DNA of 64,000 nt from an uncultured Bacteroidales bacterium (GTDB lineage: Bacteria > Bacteroidota > Bacteroidia > Bacteroidales > P3). Below the pieces are notes generated by a model. That model was not told where the DNA came from, ran no database searches, and saw only the letters and a program-made list of their open reading frames with translations. Below are positions 26,306 through 35,644 of the stretch, one piece after another; position 1 is the first letter of the stretch; each line of letters opens with the position of its first letter. The translations under genes and the position numbers were made by a program. Location of the stretch: assembly GCA_905233895.1 (NCBI GenBank), contig CAJOFL010000020.1, positions 1 to 64,000 on the forward strand, written 5' to 3'.

Positions 26306-27427
26306 GTGAGTTTCCGCACCACCATATCCTATGTGCTTTGGCCACTGACCATGTGGTATGCCGTAGGCGTGGCGGTGCGGAACTTCTTTTATTCCATGGG
26401 GTTGCGCAAGCAGGAGGCTCCACACATCACTACCATCGGGGTTGGAAACCTCTGCACAGGCGGGAGCGGCAAGACTCCCCACGTGGAGTACCTGCTGCGA
26501 TTGCTGGCCAATCGTTACCCTACGGCCATGCTCAGCCGTGGCTACAAGCGCAAGAGCAAGGGCTATGTGATAGACAACGGCAGCCACGATGTATCCCTTC
26601 TGGGCGATGAACCCGCTATGATTGCCGCCAAGTTCCCGCAGGTGCGGGTGGCGGTGTGCGAGAACCGTGTGGAAGGAGTGAAGCGGCTGATGGAGGTACC
26701 GGAGATACCGGAGGATTCAGAAGAATCTGATGGTTCAGACCATCCTGAAGCCACCCAGTTAGTCATCCTCGACGATGTCTATCAGCACCGCAGCATCAAA
26801 CCTAACATAAACATACTTCTCACCGAGTTCCGCCATCCTTATTTCCGCGACCGCATACTGCCCTATGGCAACCTGCGCGAGTTCCGCAGCGGCCGTAACC
26901 GCGCCAGCATTGTCATCGTCACTAAGTGCCCGGCCAACCTCAACCCAGTGGACCGCCACAATATCATTGCCGACCTACGGTTGCAGAACTACCAGAAGGT
27001 GTTCTTCTCCTACTTCAAATACGGCGACCTCCGTACCTTGGACGGAAAGAATGCAGACATTGACCTACGCAAACTGGACGGGGTGCTGGCCATTACAGGG
27101 ATTGCACACCCCGAGCAGATGATAGAGGAACTTCACCGCAGCTGTAAGGTGCAGCACCTAGCTTTCGCCGACCACCACAACTATACTAAGCGCGACATGG
27201 CTCGCATACGCGAGACTTTCGACGCCATCCGCGGCGAACGCAAGATTATAGTCACCACCGAAAAGGATGCCATACGCCTGCGCGACATAGTCGACGAACT
27301 GCCGATTTACATGCTGCCCATCGAGGTGGCTTTCCACAAAGAAAAAGACCTGGATTTCGACCAGGTCATTGATTCCTCCGTCAAAGAGAATATCTCGTTC
27401 CTCAGCAAACTCAGCATCTGGAGCTGA
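26306..27427 (+). CDS. lpxK: Tetraacyldisaccharide 4'-kinase
   Basis: LpxK phosphorylates the lipid A disaccharide at the inner membrane. The 373 residues carry an N-terminal membrane anchor (MWYAVGVAVRNFFYSMGL), a P-loop (GVGNLCTGGSGKTPHVEYLL), LSRGYKRKSKGYV, LGDEPAMIAAKFP, ILDDVYQHR and a C-terminal ADHHNYTKRDM and VTTEKDAIRL. The start is GTG at 26306, ten bases after the rubrerythrin stop. An acidic Pro/Glu/Ser-rich stretch (VPEIPEDSEESDGSDHPEA) before ILDD looks like a lineage-specific loop insertion. Confidence 0.92.
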   Translation: MSFRTTISYVLWPLTMWYAVGVAVRNFFYSMGLRKQEAPHITTIGVGNLCTGGSGKTPHVEYLLRLLANRYPTAMLSRGYKRKSKGYVIDNGSHDVSLLGDEPAMIAAKFPQVRVAVCENRVEGVKRLMEVPEIPEDSEESDGSDHPEATQLVILDDVYQHRSIKPNINILLTEFRHPYFRDRILPYGNLREFRSGRNRASIVIVTKCPANLNPVDRHNIIADLRLQNYQKVFFSYFKYGDLRTLDGKNADIDLRKLDGVLAITGIAHPEQMIEELHRSCKVQHLAFADHHNYTKRDMARIRETFDAIRGERKIIVTTEKDAIRLRDIVDELPIYMLPIEVAFHKEKDLDFDQVIDSSVKENISFLSKLSIWS

Positions 27428-27428
27428 A

Positions 27429-28385
27429 CTATTTCTTTATATAGCTGAGGAAGTCCAAATCAATACTTAGCGATATGAAGGGCTTCATGAGCCAAGCTTT
27501 GGCTGTGACGTCGTCAATGCTTTCGCCGTAGATAAGGGGAGTCGAAGTGTCGCGGCCTTCGGCCAATATCTGGTATTCGGCCACGTTGAATCCGGCAGTG
27601 AGGTAGAAGAAGTCCACGAAGCGGAAGCTTGTGCCGACATAGAAGTTCTTGAAGAGGTTGCTGCCACCGAAGCCCACATATAGGCCGAGGTCATAGGCGA
27701 AATCCTGGTCGAACTTGGGTATCTCGCCAGTCTTGAGCTCATGGGGCTTGTTGAAGAATCTGGTCATATCCCAAAGCATGACCGATGCGCCAGTGACGTA
27801 GTCGAACTCAATGTTGCCGGCATTACGGTTGGCGATGCGGCGTGCGCCGTTGGCGTCGAGACGGATTTCCCAAGCGGGAGTGCGGAAGAAGCGCATGGCA
27901 ACACCCTGAATGGGGCGAACCTTCTTCTTGCGGTTGGTGGCGGCAGCTACCTTTTCCTCGGCAGCTTTGGCCCGCTCGGCCAAATATTTGTTGGCCTCCT
28001 CCTTGCGAACAGCCTCAATCTCGGCGACGCGTACTATGGAGCGCAACGAGTCGACCATGTGGATGTAGTAGTTGCGCTCGGCCTCCAGTTTTTCCTTGTC
28101 CACGCCGTTGGCCGAGAGGATTTCACGATAGAATTTCTCCTTCTCGCGCAAAGCGCTGAGGGCAGCGGTGTCGGCGACACGTTTGACGATAGTATCGGTA
28201 CGTAGGATATAGACCGAGTCGACGCGCAGTAGTGTCACCGTGTCGGTGTGGAGTAGGTAGATGGTGTCGCGCTGCGGTTCCCAAGCGCCCACTCCCTCAT
28301 CGGTGAGAGTGTCAGACACTACGGGAATCTGCGCCCGTAGCCCGAACGGCAGCAGAATCAACAGTATTATCAGCAGGCGTTTCAT
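27429..28385 (-). CDS. Exported coiled-coil/beta-barrel protein of unknown function
   Basis: A signal peptide ([19 protein letters not shown]) is followed by a repetitive Asp/Thr-rich stretch ([26 protein letters not shown]) and a Glu/Lys/Ala-rich coiled coil (about 75-155). The C-terminal 150 residues alternate aromatic and polar positions ([39 protein letters not shown]), like a small outer-membrane barrel. I do not recognise the family. Its start overlaps the hisS stop by four bases, so it is probably co-transcribed with hisS. It lies tail to tail with lpxK, one base apart. Confidence 0.75.
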   Translation of the reverse strand: MKRLLIILLILLPFGLRAQIPVVSDTLTDEGVGAWEPQRDTIYLLHTDTVTLLRVDSVYILRTDTIVKRVADTAALSALREKEKFYREILSANGVDKEKLEAERNYYIHMVDSLRSIVRVAEIEAVRKEEANKYLAERAKAAEEKVAAATNRKKKVRPIQGVAMRFFRTPAWEIRLDANGARRIANRNAGNIEFDYVTGASVMLWDMTRFFNKPHELKTGEIPKFDQDFAYDLGLYVGFGGSNLFKNFYVGTSFRFVDFFYLTAGFNVAEYQILAEGRDTSTPLIYGESIDDVTAKAWLMKPFISLSIDLDFLSYIKK

Positions 28386-29734
28386 CTGAGTTTCTCTATC
28401 AATTGGGCAATGGTGAGTGTCTCCTGCGAGCCGGTGGCCATGTCCTTGAGGGTGACTGTACCGTCGCGCATCTCGCTTTCGCCAACGAAAGCCACAAATG
28501 GCACGGCACGGCGGTTGGCGTAATCCATCTGCTTCTTCATTTTAGCGGCGTCGGGGTAGACGAGGGTGGCGATGCTCTGGGCGCGGAGGCGAGCAGCTAT
28601 GGCGACGCAGGCGGCTTGCTCGGCGGGGCCGAAGTTGATGAACATCACGCGGGCGGAATGGGCCAAATCAGCCGGGAAGCGGTCAAGTTCTGTGAGCACG
28701 TCGTAGATGCGGTCGGCACCGAAGCTGATGCCCACGCCGCTGACATCAGGCATGCCGAAGATACCGGTGAGGTTGTCGTAGCGGCCACCGCCACAGATGG
28801 AACCTATCTGCACGTCGAGGGCCTTGACCTCGAAGATGGCTCCAGTGTAGTAGTTGAGTCCGCGGGCAAGGGTGAGGTCGAGCTCGACGCGGTTGGAGAT
28901 GCCGGCGGCAGCTATGAGCGAGAAGAGTTCGTTGAGCTCGGCAGCGCCTTTCTTGCCCACCTCGACATTGGCGAACATGCCGTCAAGTGCAGCGAGTTTG
29001 GTTCCAGTGTCACCGCTTAGGGCAAAGACCGGCCCAAGGGCCTGTATCTGTACGTCAGTGAGTCCGCGCTCGGATAATTCAGCGCAAACACCGTCGAGGC
29101 CTATCTTGTCCAGTTTGTCTATGGCCACGGTGATATCAACAATCTTTTCTGGTGCACCAATCATCTCGGCGATGCCGGCAAGCACCTTGCGGTTGTTAAT
29201 TTTGACGCATACGTTGATGCCCAGTTTTGTGAACACCATATCGATCATCTGCACCAGTTCCAATTCGTTGAGGAGCGAGGTGGAGCCAATCATGTCGGCA
29301 TCGCACTGGTAGAACTCGCGGTAGCGGCCTTTCTGTGGGCGGTCGGCGCGCCATACGGGCTGCAGCTGATAGCGACGGAAGGGGAAGGCGAGCTGGTCGC
29401 GGTGCTGGACGACGAAGCGGGCGAAGGGCACGGTGAGGTCATAGCGCAGGCCGCGGTCGCAAATCTGCGGCGCCACCTTATGATAGTCCTGATGGAAGTC
29501 GACTCCTTCCATGAAGTCACCCGAGTTGAGCACCTTGAAGAGCAGCTTGTCGCCCTCCTCGCCGTACTTGCCCATTAGGGTCGAGAGGTTTTCAAGCGAC
29601 GGGGTCTCGATGGGTTCAAAGGCAAAGGCGCGGAAAACCGAGCGGATAGTGTCGAAAATATAGTTGCGGCGCGCCATCTCGAGCGGCAGGAAATCGCGCG
29701 TTCCCTTGGGTATTGAGCATTTTACGTTTGCCAT
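28382..29734 (-). CDS. hisS: Histidyl-tRNA synthetase
   Basis: The 450-residue class IIa synthetase shows [18 protein letters not shown], motif 2 ([43 protein letters not shown]), the His-binding [24 protein letters not shown], and motif 3 [15 protein letters not shown], then an anticodon domain. It charges tRNA-His. It has a promoter between it and the preceding S26/VanZ gene, and the 318-residue envelope gene overlaps its stop. Confidence 0.95.
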   Translation of the reverse strand: MANVKCSIPKGTRDFLPLEMARRNYIFDTIRSVFRAFAFEPIETPSLENLSTLMGKYGEEGDKLLFKVLNSGDFMEGVDFHQDYHKVAPQICDRGLRYDLTVPFARFVVQHRDQLAFPFRRYQLQPVWRADRPQKGRYREFYQCDADMIGSTSLLNELELVQMIDMVFTKLGINVCVKINNRKVLAGIAEMIGAPEKIVDITVAIDKLDKIGLDGVCAELSERGLTDVQIQALGPVFALSGDTGTKLAALDGMFANVEVGKKGAAELNELFSLIAAAGISNRVELDLTLARGLNYYTGAIFEVKALDVQIGSICGGGRYDNLTGIFGMPDVSGVGISFGADRIYDVLTELDRFPADLAHSARVMFINFGPAEQAACVAIAARLRAQSIATLVYPDAAKMKKQMDYANRRAVPFVAFVGESEMRDGTVTLKDMATGSQETLTIAQLIEKLR

Positions 29735-29754
29735 AGCGGTCAGTTTTGAGGGTG

Positions 29755-29762
29755 CAAATATA
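29755..29762 (-). promoter_or_regulatory. -7 box of hisS
   Basis: TATATTTG on the minus strand lies 20 bases before the hisS ATG and directly after the stop of the S26/VanZ gene. It suggests hisS is transcribed independently of the PqqD cassette upstream. Confidence 0.6.
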
Positions 29763-30539
29763 CTACTTTTTGCGGATATGACGTAAAAAAACTTCCGTGG
29801 CGAGCCACCCGAGGCTCACACCGATGAGGTTGGCCACCATGTCGTTGATGTCGAATCCGCGGTAAGGGAGGAGCCACTGCCCGCCTTCAGTCACAAGACC
29901 AATGAGGCATGAAAGGAGCCAAAGCAGACACCAGCGGCGGCGTGGCGCAAGATCCATCAGGAAGAGCGGCATAGGCAGGAACACGGAGGCGTGGAGCAGG
30001 TGGTCGAGCCGAAGGCCGAAGATATAGTTGTCAAGCGGCACTCCGAGACCGTTGAGCGGGGCCCACATGAGGACTGCCAGCGCGGCGAAATACCACGGCC
30101 GGAGTTGTTTGCGTCCTTTCTGGCCGAGGAAGCGTATGGCGGTGTTGCGCATGCGCTTGCGGCGCAGCGAGCGGCGCGAGAGGCGTTCCCAGTGCGGATC
30201 GCCAACTGTGAAGGCACGGCCGTCACGGTCGTGGGCAGCCACCAGACGCGCCACAATGTCGGTGCGGTATACCTGCTCGGTACTGTAGCAGTTGTCGCCC
30301 TGGATGATGTAGCGGTCTCCCTCGATGGCAATAACGCGGTGTAGCAGATGAAGTCCGGCGTAGCGGAAGAGAACTACGTCGCCCACCTGCGGGTCGGCCT
30401 CGAGTGGCGCCAGCGTCACGCGGTCGCCGTCGGCTAGGGTGGGTTGCATGCTGGTGCCGCGAAGCACGATGGTCACCGGCCCACCCTCGCGCAACCGTTC
30501 CTCAACGGCGGCGAAGAATATGTGATTCTCAACTTCCAT
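29763..30539 (-). CDS. S24/S26 signal-peptidase-like domain fused to a VanZ-like membrane domain
   Basis: Residues 1-110 form an S26-type peptidase: catalytic Ser in [29 protein letters not shown], and [17 protein letters not shown]. The position usually holding the general-base Lys reads His (LLHRVIA), as in SipW and eukaryotic signal peptidases. After a basic linker ([11 protein letters not shown]), residues about 140-255 hold four hydrophobic segments with the VanZ-like pattern ([42 protein letters not shown]). The fusion would place a protease beside a membrane domain. The start overlaps the HprK-like gene by 11 bases, making it the third member of the PqqD cassette. Confidence 0.8.
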   Translation of the reverse strand: MEVENHIFFAAVEERLREGGPVTIVLRGTSMQPTLADGDRVTLAPLEADPQVGDVVLFRYAGLHLLHRVIAIEGDRYIIQGDNCYSTEQVYRTDIVARLVAAHDRDGRAFTVGDPHWERLSRRSLRRKRMRNTAIRFLGQKGRKQLRPWYFAALAVLMWAPLNGLGVPLDNYIFGLRLDHLLHASVFLPMPLFLMDLAPRRRWCLLWLLSCLIGLVTEGGQWLLPYRGFDINDMVANLIGVSLGWLATEVFLRHIRKK

Positions 30540-31377
30540 AAATGGTTCTATGACTCAAGCAGGCCGCGTCGGCGTCGGGAAGGCAGCCGAGAAGGTAGGC
30601 GGGGGTGTGTTTTATCACTGCCGAGACGAAGCGCACCGTCATGTCGAGGCAGCGCTCATCGTGGGCCATTGCCGGCGGGCAGGAGGGCTGCAGCGCGGCG
30701 AAGGCCTCGATGGTGGCAAGTCGCCGTATGTTATTTTCAGGCCGTTGCTCTAGTCGCAGGAGTGCGGCCACGGGGTAGTGCTCCTGGCGGTAACAGTGAG
30801 TCTTGCCGCTCCAGGGCGAGCCATAGACCACGGCCGGGCCATCCTTGGCGGCGGCCAGTATAGGGCTGTCATCGTTGAGGAGATAGGTGCCAGGGATATT
30901 CTCGAGCCAGAGGCGGGTGTGGGTGCTTTTGCCGGTACCGCTCTCAACAGCACGGCCGTCGCAGACCACCACTGACGAATGCACCGGCATCCGTCCACGA
31001 CCGGCTCCAATCATGCAGTAGGCCAGCCAAAGGGCGAAGCGCAACTTGCCGTCGCTGTCCATGGTAGTTACAGCGGCTCCTAAAGGTTGGCGCGGGTCAA
31101 AACGCACCTCCTCCGATGAACTGAAGCGGTAGTGGTAGATTCCATCGGCATCCACGCCGAAGTAGCACTCGACATTGCCATCAAGAATCTTAAAGCGATG
31201 TAGTTCACACAGTTGAGACATCTGTAGGCAGGAATCTAGAGCAATGACGATGTCTGGATTATTTTCTCCGCACAAGGCGAACGCCGTCATGCCTGGTAGA
31301 GCCATTGCCCGCCCAACCGAGTCGCCGCCCGTGAGGGCCAATGCAAGTCCGCCAATTGCCAACTGCGCGCTACTCAT
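30529..31377 (-). CDS. HPr serine kinase-like protein (HprK C-terminal fold)
   Basis: The 282 residues resemble the Bacteroidetes family annotated as serine kinase of HPr. An N-terminal beta region precedes a P-loop SGTGKSTHTRLWLENIPG, then LLNDDSPILA, VVYGSPWSGKTHCYR, LEQRPENNIRRL and a C-terminal LLGCLPDADAACLS. The P-loop lacks its first Gly (VESGTGKS where GxSGTGKS is usual). No PTS or HPr gene is in the window, so the substrate is unlikely to be HPr; related kinases act in some lasso-peptide clusters. Both ends overlap their neighbours, pqqD-like by eight bases and S26/VanZ by eleven. Confidence 0.78.
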   Translation of the reverse strand: MSSAQLAIGGLALALTGGDSVGRAMALPGMTAFALCGENNPDIVIALDSCLQMSQLCELHRFKILDGNVECYFGVDADGIYHYRFSSSEEVRFDPRQPLGAAVTTMDSDGKLRFALWLAYCMIGAGRGRMPVHSSVVVCDGRAVESGTGKSTHTRLWLENIPGTYLLNDDSPILAAAKDGPAVVYGSPWSGKTHCYRQEHYPVAALLRLEQRPENNIRRLATIEAFAALQPSCPPAMAHDERCLDMTVRFVSAVIKHTPAYLLGCLPDADAACLSHRTIYGS

Positions 31378-31642
31378 CTATAATCATATCATTTTGGCGC
31401 ATCTCACGCACCCATTTTTCGGCGTCGAGCCGCGCGGTGGTCTCGTCCACCTCGTACTCGTCGGTAAGTACACGCACGGCGTCATCCACGCCGAACTCAC
31501 GGCCGCGCAGTTGGTTGTAGAGCAGCAACGAGCTCTCGTTCAGCGCAATGACAGTGGTCATATCCGTTCCGTTCACGCCGACACGCATCACGATATGCTC
31601 GCCGGCCACCTCGCGGACCTTCATCTTGGGGTTGATTCTCAT
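31370..31642 (-). CDS. PqqD family protein (RiPP recognition element)
   Basis: The 90-residue protein has the PqqD winged-helix pattern: KVREVAGEHIVMRVG, TTVIALNESSLLLYNQL, then FGVDDAVRVLTDEYEVDETTARLDAEKWVREM. PqqD-like domains bind the leader of ribosomally made, modified peptides and present it to a modifying enzyme. It is the first gene of the cassette, 26 bases downstream of a full promoter. I found no radical-SAM gene, transglutaminase-like protease or asparagine-synthetase-like cyclase in the window, and no clear precursor peptide nearby. Confidence 0.85.
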   Translation of the reverse strand: MRINPKMKVREVAGEHIVMRVGVNGTDMTTVIALNESSLLLYNQLRGREFGVDDAVRVLTDEYEVDETTARLDAEKWVREMRQNDMIIDE

Positions 31643-31668
31643 CGTCCAAAAGTATTGTTTTCAGGCTG

Positions 31669-31700
31669 CAAAGATACGACTTTTTTCCCGTTCCTGCAAA
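31669..31700 (-). promoter_or_regulatory. Promoter of the PqqD cassette
   Basis: On the minus strand TTTG (31697-31700), exactly 20 bases, and a perfect TATCTTTG (31669-31676) make a full Bacteroidetes promoter. The pqqD-like ATG at 31642 follows within about 27 bases. The facing 31701-31913 stretch before the S41 protease shows no comparably clear promoter. Confidence 0.75.
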
Positions 31701-31913
31701 TATTTTTTATATCCAGTCACGGTGTTGCCCCTTACTTGACACGGCGTTGGGAGGTAGTTGTAAACTTGTTGAGTAAAAACGCCTCTACCAAACGCGTTAT
31801 AGTGTTTCGCTAATAAGTTGATTCTCTATCTCGTGAGACCTTGCAAACTGACGGAACCTCACTTTTTTTCACCGTCTATATACGATTTTCAACCTCTATC
31901 CGTTATTAAAAAT

Positions 31914-33524
31914 ATGGGTAGAAACAACAAGCAATCGCAGGCAGGAAACCTAATCCTCATCCTTGTGGCCATGGTGCTGGGGGTGCTGATAGGGCTTATG
32001 TTTGCCTCCAAGCCCGTGATGTCGCCGCAGTCGACGACTTTGCAGGGTAAGGTTGACGAGGTGCTTGACCTGGTCGAGTCGCGCTATGTCGACCGCGTCG
32101 ACCCCGACACTCTCGGCGAGCGGCTCCTCTCGGCGATGCTCAGCGAGTTAGACCCACACAGTTCCTACTTTTCGGTCCGAGAGACAGAACGGAACGACGA
32201 GATGATGCGCGGAAACTTCGACGGCGTGGGTCTTGTACTGCGCCGCGAGGGCGACACCACGTATGTGGGCCAGGTACTTCCCGACGGTCCGTCGGTGGTG
32301 TCGGGTATCCTTCCGGGCGATATGATTCTCACGGTCGACGGGGTTCCCGTCTCAGGTGTCGGTATGCCGGCCGATTCGGTGGTAGCGCGCCTTCGTGGAG
32401 CGCCTGGCTCGGAGGTTACGGTTGAAGTGCTGCGCGAGGGCGACATGATGATTTCCTTTATCCTCCGTCGCGGACGGGTACCACACCATACCATGCCCTA
32501 TGCCGCAATGCTTACCGACACCATTGGCTACATCCGCCTCACCTCTTTCGCCTCTACCAGCCACGATGAATTCCTCGCCGCCCTCCAGCAACTGAAGCGG
32601 CAGGGGATGAGATATCTGGTGTTCGACTTGCGCGACAACGGGGGCGGTTCGCTCAGTGCCGCTACCGACATTGTCGGCGAACTTCTTCCCGTAGGAAGAC
32701 TTATCGTCTACACCCAGGGTGCCCACCAGCGTCGCCACAACACCTACGCCCGTATGAACGGCAGTTTCACCACCGGCGGCGTCACCGTGCTGGTCAACGA
32801 GAACTCGGCTTCCGCTAGCGAGGTGGTGGCTGGTGCCTTGCAAGATAACGACCGTGCCACCATCGTGGGCCGCCGTACCTTCGGCAAAGGTTTGGTGCAG
32901 GCCGAATACGAGCTGGCGGACGGCTCATCGGTACTGCTCACCACCGCCCGCTACTACACCCCCTCGGGCCGTTGCATCCAGCGTTCCTACGCCGACGGTA
33001 CCGAGGAGTACTACCGCGAATATTTCAATCAACTCATCGACGAGGCCTACGCCGACAGCATGACTATGGCTATTCTCGATTCCACACCCTACCAGACCGT
33101 CGGCGGCCGTACCGTCTACGGTGGCGGCGGTATCGCCCCCGATGTGCCGATGGCCTACCGCAAGGACAGTTCGTTCGTCTACCTCAACCGGCTCTCTTCC
33201 AAGGGTCTTGTCGCCAAGGTGACGTTCGACTATGTGAAGATGCATGCCCGCTCGCTACTCGACCGCTACCCCGATGCCGATGCGTTCCGTCGCAACTTCC
33301 GCACCGATGAAGCCTTGCTGCAACGTTTGGTAGCTGAAGGTGAGCGAGTCGGTATCGCGAAGGATTCCGGCAGCCTGCAGCGCCAGCGTTCCTACATCAT
33401 GGCGCTCCTCAAGGCCAACATAGGGCAGTCGCTCTACGGCGAGCGCGGGTTCTACGACACCTATATCCTCTTCGACGACGACCTCCAGCAGGTGCTGGGA
33501 ATGCTTAAACATAAGAAATTATAA
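31914..33524 (+). CDS. S41 family C-terminal processing peptidase
   Basis: The start is the ATG at 31914 (MGRNNKQSQAGNLILI), giving 536 residues with an N-terminal membrane anchor (LILILVAMVLGVLIGLMFAS); the track start 32 codons upstream is unlikely. A PDZ domain (about 90-190: SYFSVRETERNDEMMRGNFDG, SGILPGDMILTVDGVPV) precedes the protease core with DLRDNGGGSL, the catalytic Ser in NENSASASEVVAGAL and Lys in GRRTFGKGLVQ. It acts in the periplasm, trimming or degrading exported proteins. It heads a run with a TlpA-like protein, mrp and nifU. Confidence 0.92.
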   Translation: MGRNNKQSQAGNLILILVAMVLGVLIGLMFASKPVMSPQSTTLQGKVDEVLDLVESRYVDRVDPDTLGERLLSAMLSELDPHSSYFSVRETERNDEMMRGNFDGVGLVLRREGDTTYVGQVLPDGPSVVSGILPGDMILTVDGVPVSGVGMPADSVVARLRGAPGSEVTVEVLREGDMMISFILRRGRVPHHTMPYAAMLTDTIGYIRLTSFASTSHDEFLAALQQLKRQGMRYLVFDLRDNGGGSLSAATDIVGELLPVGRLIVYTQGAHQRRHNTYARMNGSFTTGGVTVLVNENSASASEVVAGALQDNDRATIVGRRTFGKGLVQAEYELADGSSVLLTTARYYTPSGRCIQRSYADGTEEYYREYFNQLIDEAYADSMTMAILDSTPYQTVGGRTVYGGGGIAPDVPMAYRKDSSFVYLNRLSSKGLVAKVTFDYVKMHARSLLDRYPDADAFRRNFRTDEALLQRLVAEGERVGIAKDSGSLQRQRSYIMALLKANIGQSLYGERGFYDTYILFDDDLQQVLGMLKHKKL

Positions 33525-33528
33525 CACC

Positions 33529-34563
33529 ATGAAACGACTGATACTGTTAACCCTACTTGTAGCGGCAATGCTTTCCGTCCACGCGCAGAAGACCACCCTC
33601 ACCGGCACACTTGCCGGTGCCACCAACGATGCCAAAATGGTGGTCAGCGAAGTACGTGGCGGGAAACTCGTTCCAACCGACACCGTCGCAATCGATTCGC
33701 GCGGACGCTTCAAAATCGAACGTCAGACCGCCGACGAACTTTTCTTCGCCCTCTCGCTCGCCGGACAGCAATGCCAGCCGCTGCACGTTATCCTGCTTCC
33801 ACGTGAACGTGTGGAGATATCCCTGCGCTACCGCATCGACCTCGCTGCACTTCAACTAACCGATGCTCGTGGTTCCGAGAATATGCGCATGTACCAGAAA
33901 TACAACGCCTTTGCCATTGCTGCTACCGACAACCCCTCGCTGCAGTCCACCATACCCGACTCGATGGAAACCCTTATCCGCAACCACAGCACCGAGTTGA
34001 TGGCTGCATTTCTCGTCACCTACTTCGAAAGCGCTTTCGACCAATACTACGACCTCTACAAGACCGTACGCGACGGTACCAAACCGCGTTATCCAAACAA
34101 CGAGTTTGTGAAACATGTTGACCAACGTGTGAGTTCGGTCGTTGCCATTGGTTCCGAAGCACCCGACATTGTATTGCCCGACCCCGACGGTGTGGAACGC
34201 CGATTGAGTGACCTGCGAGGCAAGGTGGTGCTCATCGATTTCTGGGCTTCGTGGTGTCGCCCATGCCGGGCAGAGAACCCTAATGTCGTACGCCTCTACC
34301 ACACCTATAAGGAACGTGGGTTCGAGATATTCTCCGTATCACTCGACAACGGTCGCGAGGCCTGGATTAACGCTATCAAGGCCGACGGACTTGTATGGCC
34401 CAACCATGTGAGCGACCTACGTGGCTGGAGTTCTGCTGGAGGCCGCCTCTATGGTATTATGTCGATTCCCGCCACAGTGCTCGTCGACCGCAACGGCAAG
34501 GTATTGGCACGCAATTTGCGGGGAGCTCAATTGGAACAAAAACTAAAAGAAATATTTGAATAA
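33529..34563 (+). CDS. TlpA-like thioredoxin-fold protein with DUF4369-type N-terminus
   Basis: A signal peptide (MKRLILLTLLVAAMLSVHAQ) leads a beta-rich N-terminal domain of the DUF4369 kind (TTLTGTLAGATNDAKMVVSE). A helical linker and a C-terminal thioredoxin fold follow, with the redox site WASWCRPCRAENP and the cis-Pro region MSIPATVLVDRNGKV. Such proteins are periplasmic thiol-disulfide reductases or resistance-linked redox proteins in Bacteroidetes. The 344 residues are the usual size. It is four bases after the protease and its last base overlaps the mrp start codon. Confidence 0.88.
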   Translation: MKRLILLTLLVAAMLSVHAQKTTLTGTLAGATNDAKMVVSEVRGGKLVPTDTVAIDSRGRFKIERQTADELFFALSLAGQQCQPLHVILLPRERVEISLRYRIDLAALQLTDARGSENMRMYQKYNAFAIAATDNPSLQSTIPDSMETLIRNHSTELMAAFLVTYFESAFDQYYDLYKTVRDGTKPRYPNNEFVKHVDQRVSSVVAIGSEAPDIVLPDPDGVERRLSDLRGKVVLIDFWASWCRPCRAENPNVVRLYHTYKERGFEIFSVSLDNGREAWINAIKADGLVWPNHVSDLRGWSSAGGRLYGIMSIPATVLVDRNGKVLARNLRGAQLEQKLKEIFE

Positions 34564-35642
34564 TGATAACGACAACACAGATAGAGATGGCCCTAGGCCA
34601 TGTAAACGACCCCGACCTCGGTCGCAGTCTCACTGAACTGGGCATGATTGAGAATATTAAGGTGGACGGCAAGAAGGTCTCATTCGACCTTGTGCTCACC
34701 ACCCCTGCCTGCCCCATGAAGAAGAAGATGAGCGACGACTGCATAGCCGCCATCCATGAGTTGGTTGACCGCGAAGCCGAGGTGAACATCAACCTTACCT
34801 CCAAACCTCAACCCGACCCCAAGGAGGAGTTCAAGGAGGTCTTTGAGCATATCCACAACACCATTGTTGTGGCCTCCGGAAAAGGCGGAGTGGGCAAGAG
34901 CACTGTAGCCGTCAACCTGGCCATATCACTGGCAAAGACTGGTGCAAAGGTAGGCCTCGTCGATGCCGATATCTACGGCCCTTCCATACCAATCATGCTC
35001 GGTGTACACGACGAAGAGGTATACGGTCACCGTGTGGGCGAAAAGACCTATATGCTACCTATTGAGAAATACGGTATCAAGCTTATGTCGGTCGGCTTCT
35101 TCGTCGATGCCGACAAAGCCCTTGCCTGGCGCGGCCCCATGGCCAGCGGCGCACTGAAGCAGATTGTGGGCGAGACTTGGTGGGATGAAATCGACTATCT
35201 GGTTGTCGACATGCCTCCCGGAACCGGCGACATTCAACTCACTCTGGCTCAAACTATGCCTGTAACCGGCGCAATTATCGTAAGTACACCGCAACAGGTG
35301 GCTCTTGCCGACGTGGTGCGTGGGGTGGAGTTGTTCCGCAACGAGGCGGTGAACATCCCGGTACTTGGTTTCGTCGAGAATATGGCTTATTTTACCCCCG
35401 CCGAACTACCTGACAACAAGTACTATATCTTCGGTAAAGGCGGTTGCCGCCGGATGGCCGAAGAGATGAACATCCCCCTTCTGGGCGAGATTCCGCTGGT
35501 GCAGAGTATCGCCGAAAGCGGCGACAGCGGCAAGCCGGTGGCCCTTTTCAATCCATCCGATACTAAGGACCCCGTCCGCGACGCATTCGACGAACTGGCC
35601 CGCAACACCATCACCGAAATCTGCAAACTCAAAGTTAAATAA
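34563..35642 (+). CDS. Mrp/NBP35 family iron-sulfur carrier P-loop ATPase
   Basis: An N-terminal MIP18/DUF59 domain (LGHVNDPDLGRSLTELGMI, TTPACPMKKKM) precedes the Mrp ATPase with the deviant Walker A VVASGKGGVGKST, VGLVDADIYGPSIPIMLG, WRGPMASGALKQI and MPPGTGDIQLTLAQ. The CxxC expected for bridging a cluster between subunits is not evident in the C-terminal part. It probably carries iron-sulfur clusters to apoproteins and is followed two bases later by a NifU-domain protein, which supports that role. Confidence 0.9.
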   Translation: MITTTQIEMALGHVNDPDLGRSLTELGMIENIKVDGKKVSFDLVLTTPACPMKKKMSDDCIAAIHELVDREAEVNINLTSKPQPDPKEEFKEVFEHIHNTIVVASGKGGVGKSTVAVNLAISLAKTGAKVGLVDADIYGPSIPIMLGVHDEEVYGHRVGEKTYMLPIEKYGIKLMSVGFFVDADKALAWRGPMASGALKQIVGETWWDEIDYLVVDMPPGTGDIQLTLAQTMPVTGAIIVSTPQQVALADVVRGVELFRNEAVNIPVLGFVENMAYFTPAELPDNKYYIFGKGGCRRMAEEMNIPLLGEIPLVQSIAESGDSGKPVALFNPSDTKDPVRDAFDELARNTITEICKLKVK

Positions 35643-35644
35643 TT

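Noticed and set aside
30529-31377. True HPr kinase/phosphorylase of sugar control
   Set aside because: No HPr, enzyme I or PTS genes are nearby, the N-terminal HprK domain is absent, and the setting with PqqD and a peptidase points elsewhere.
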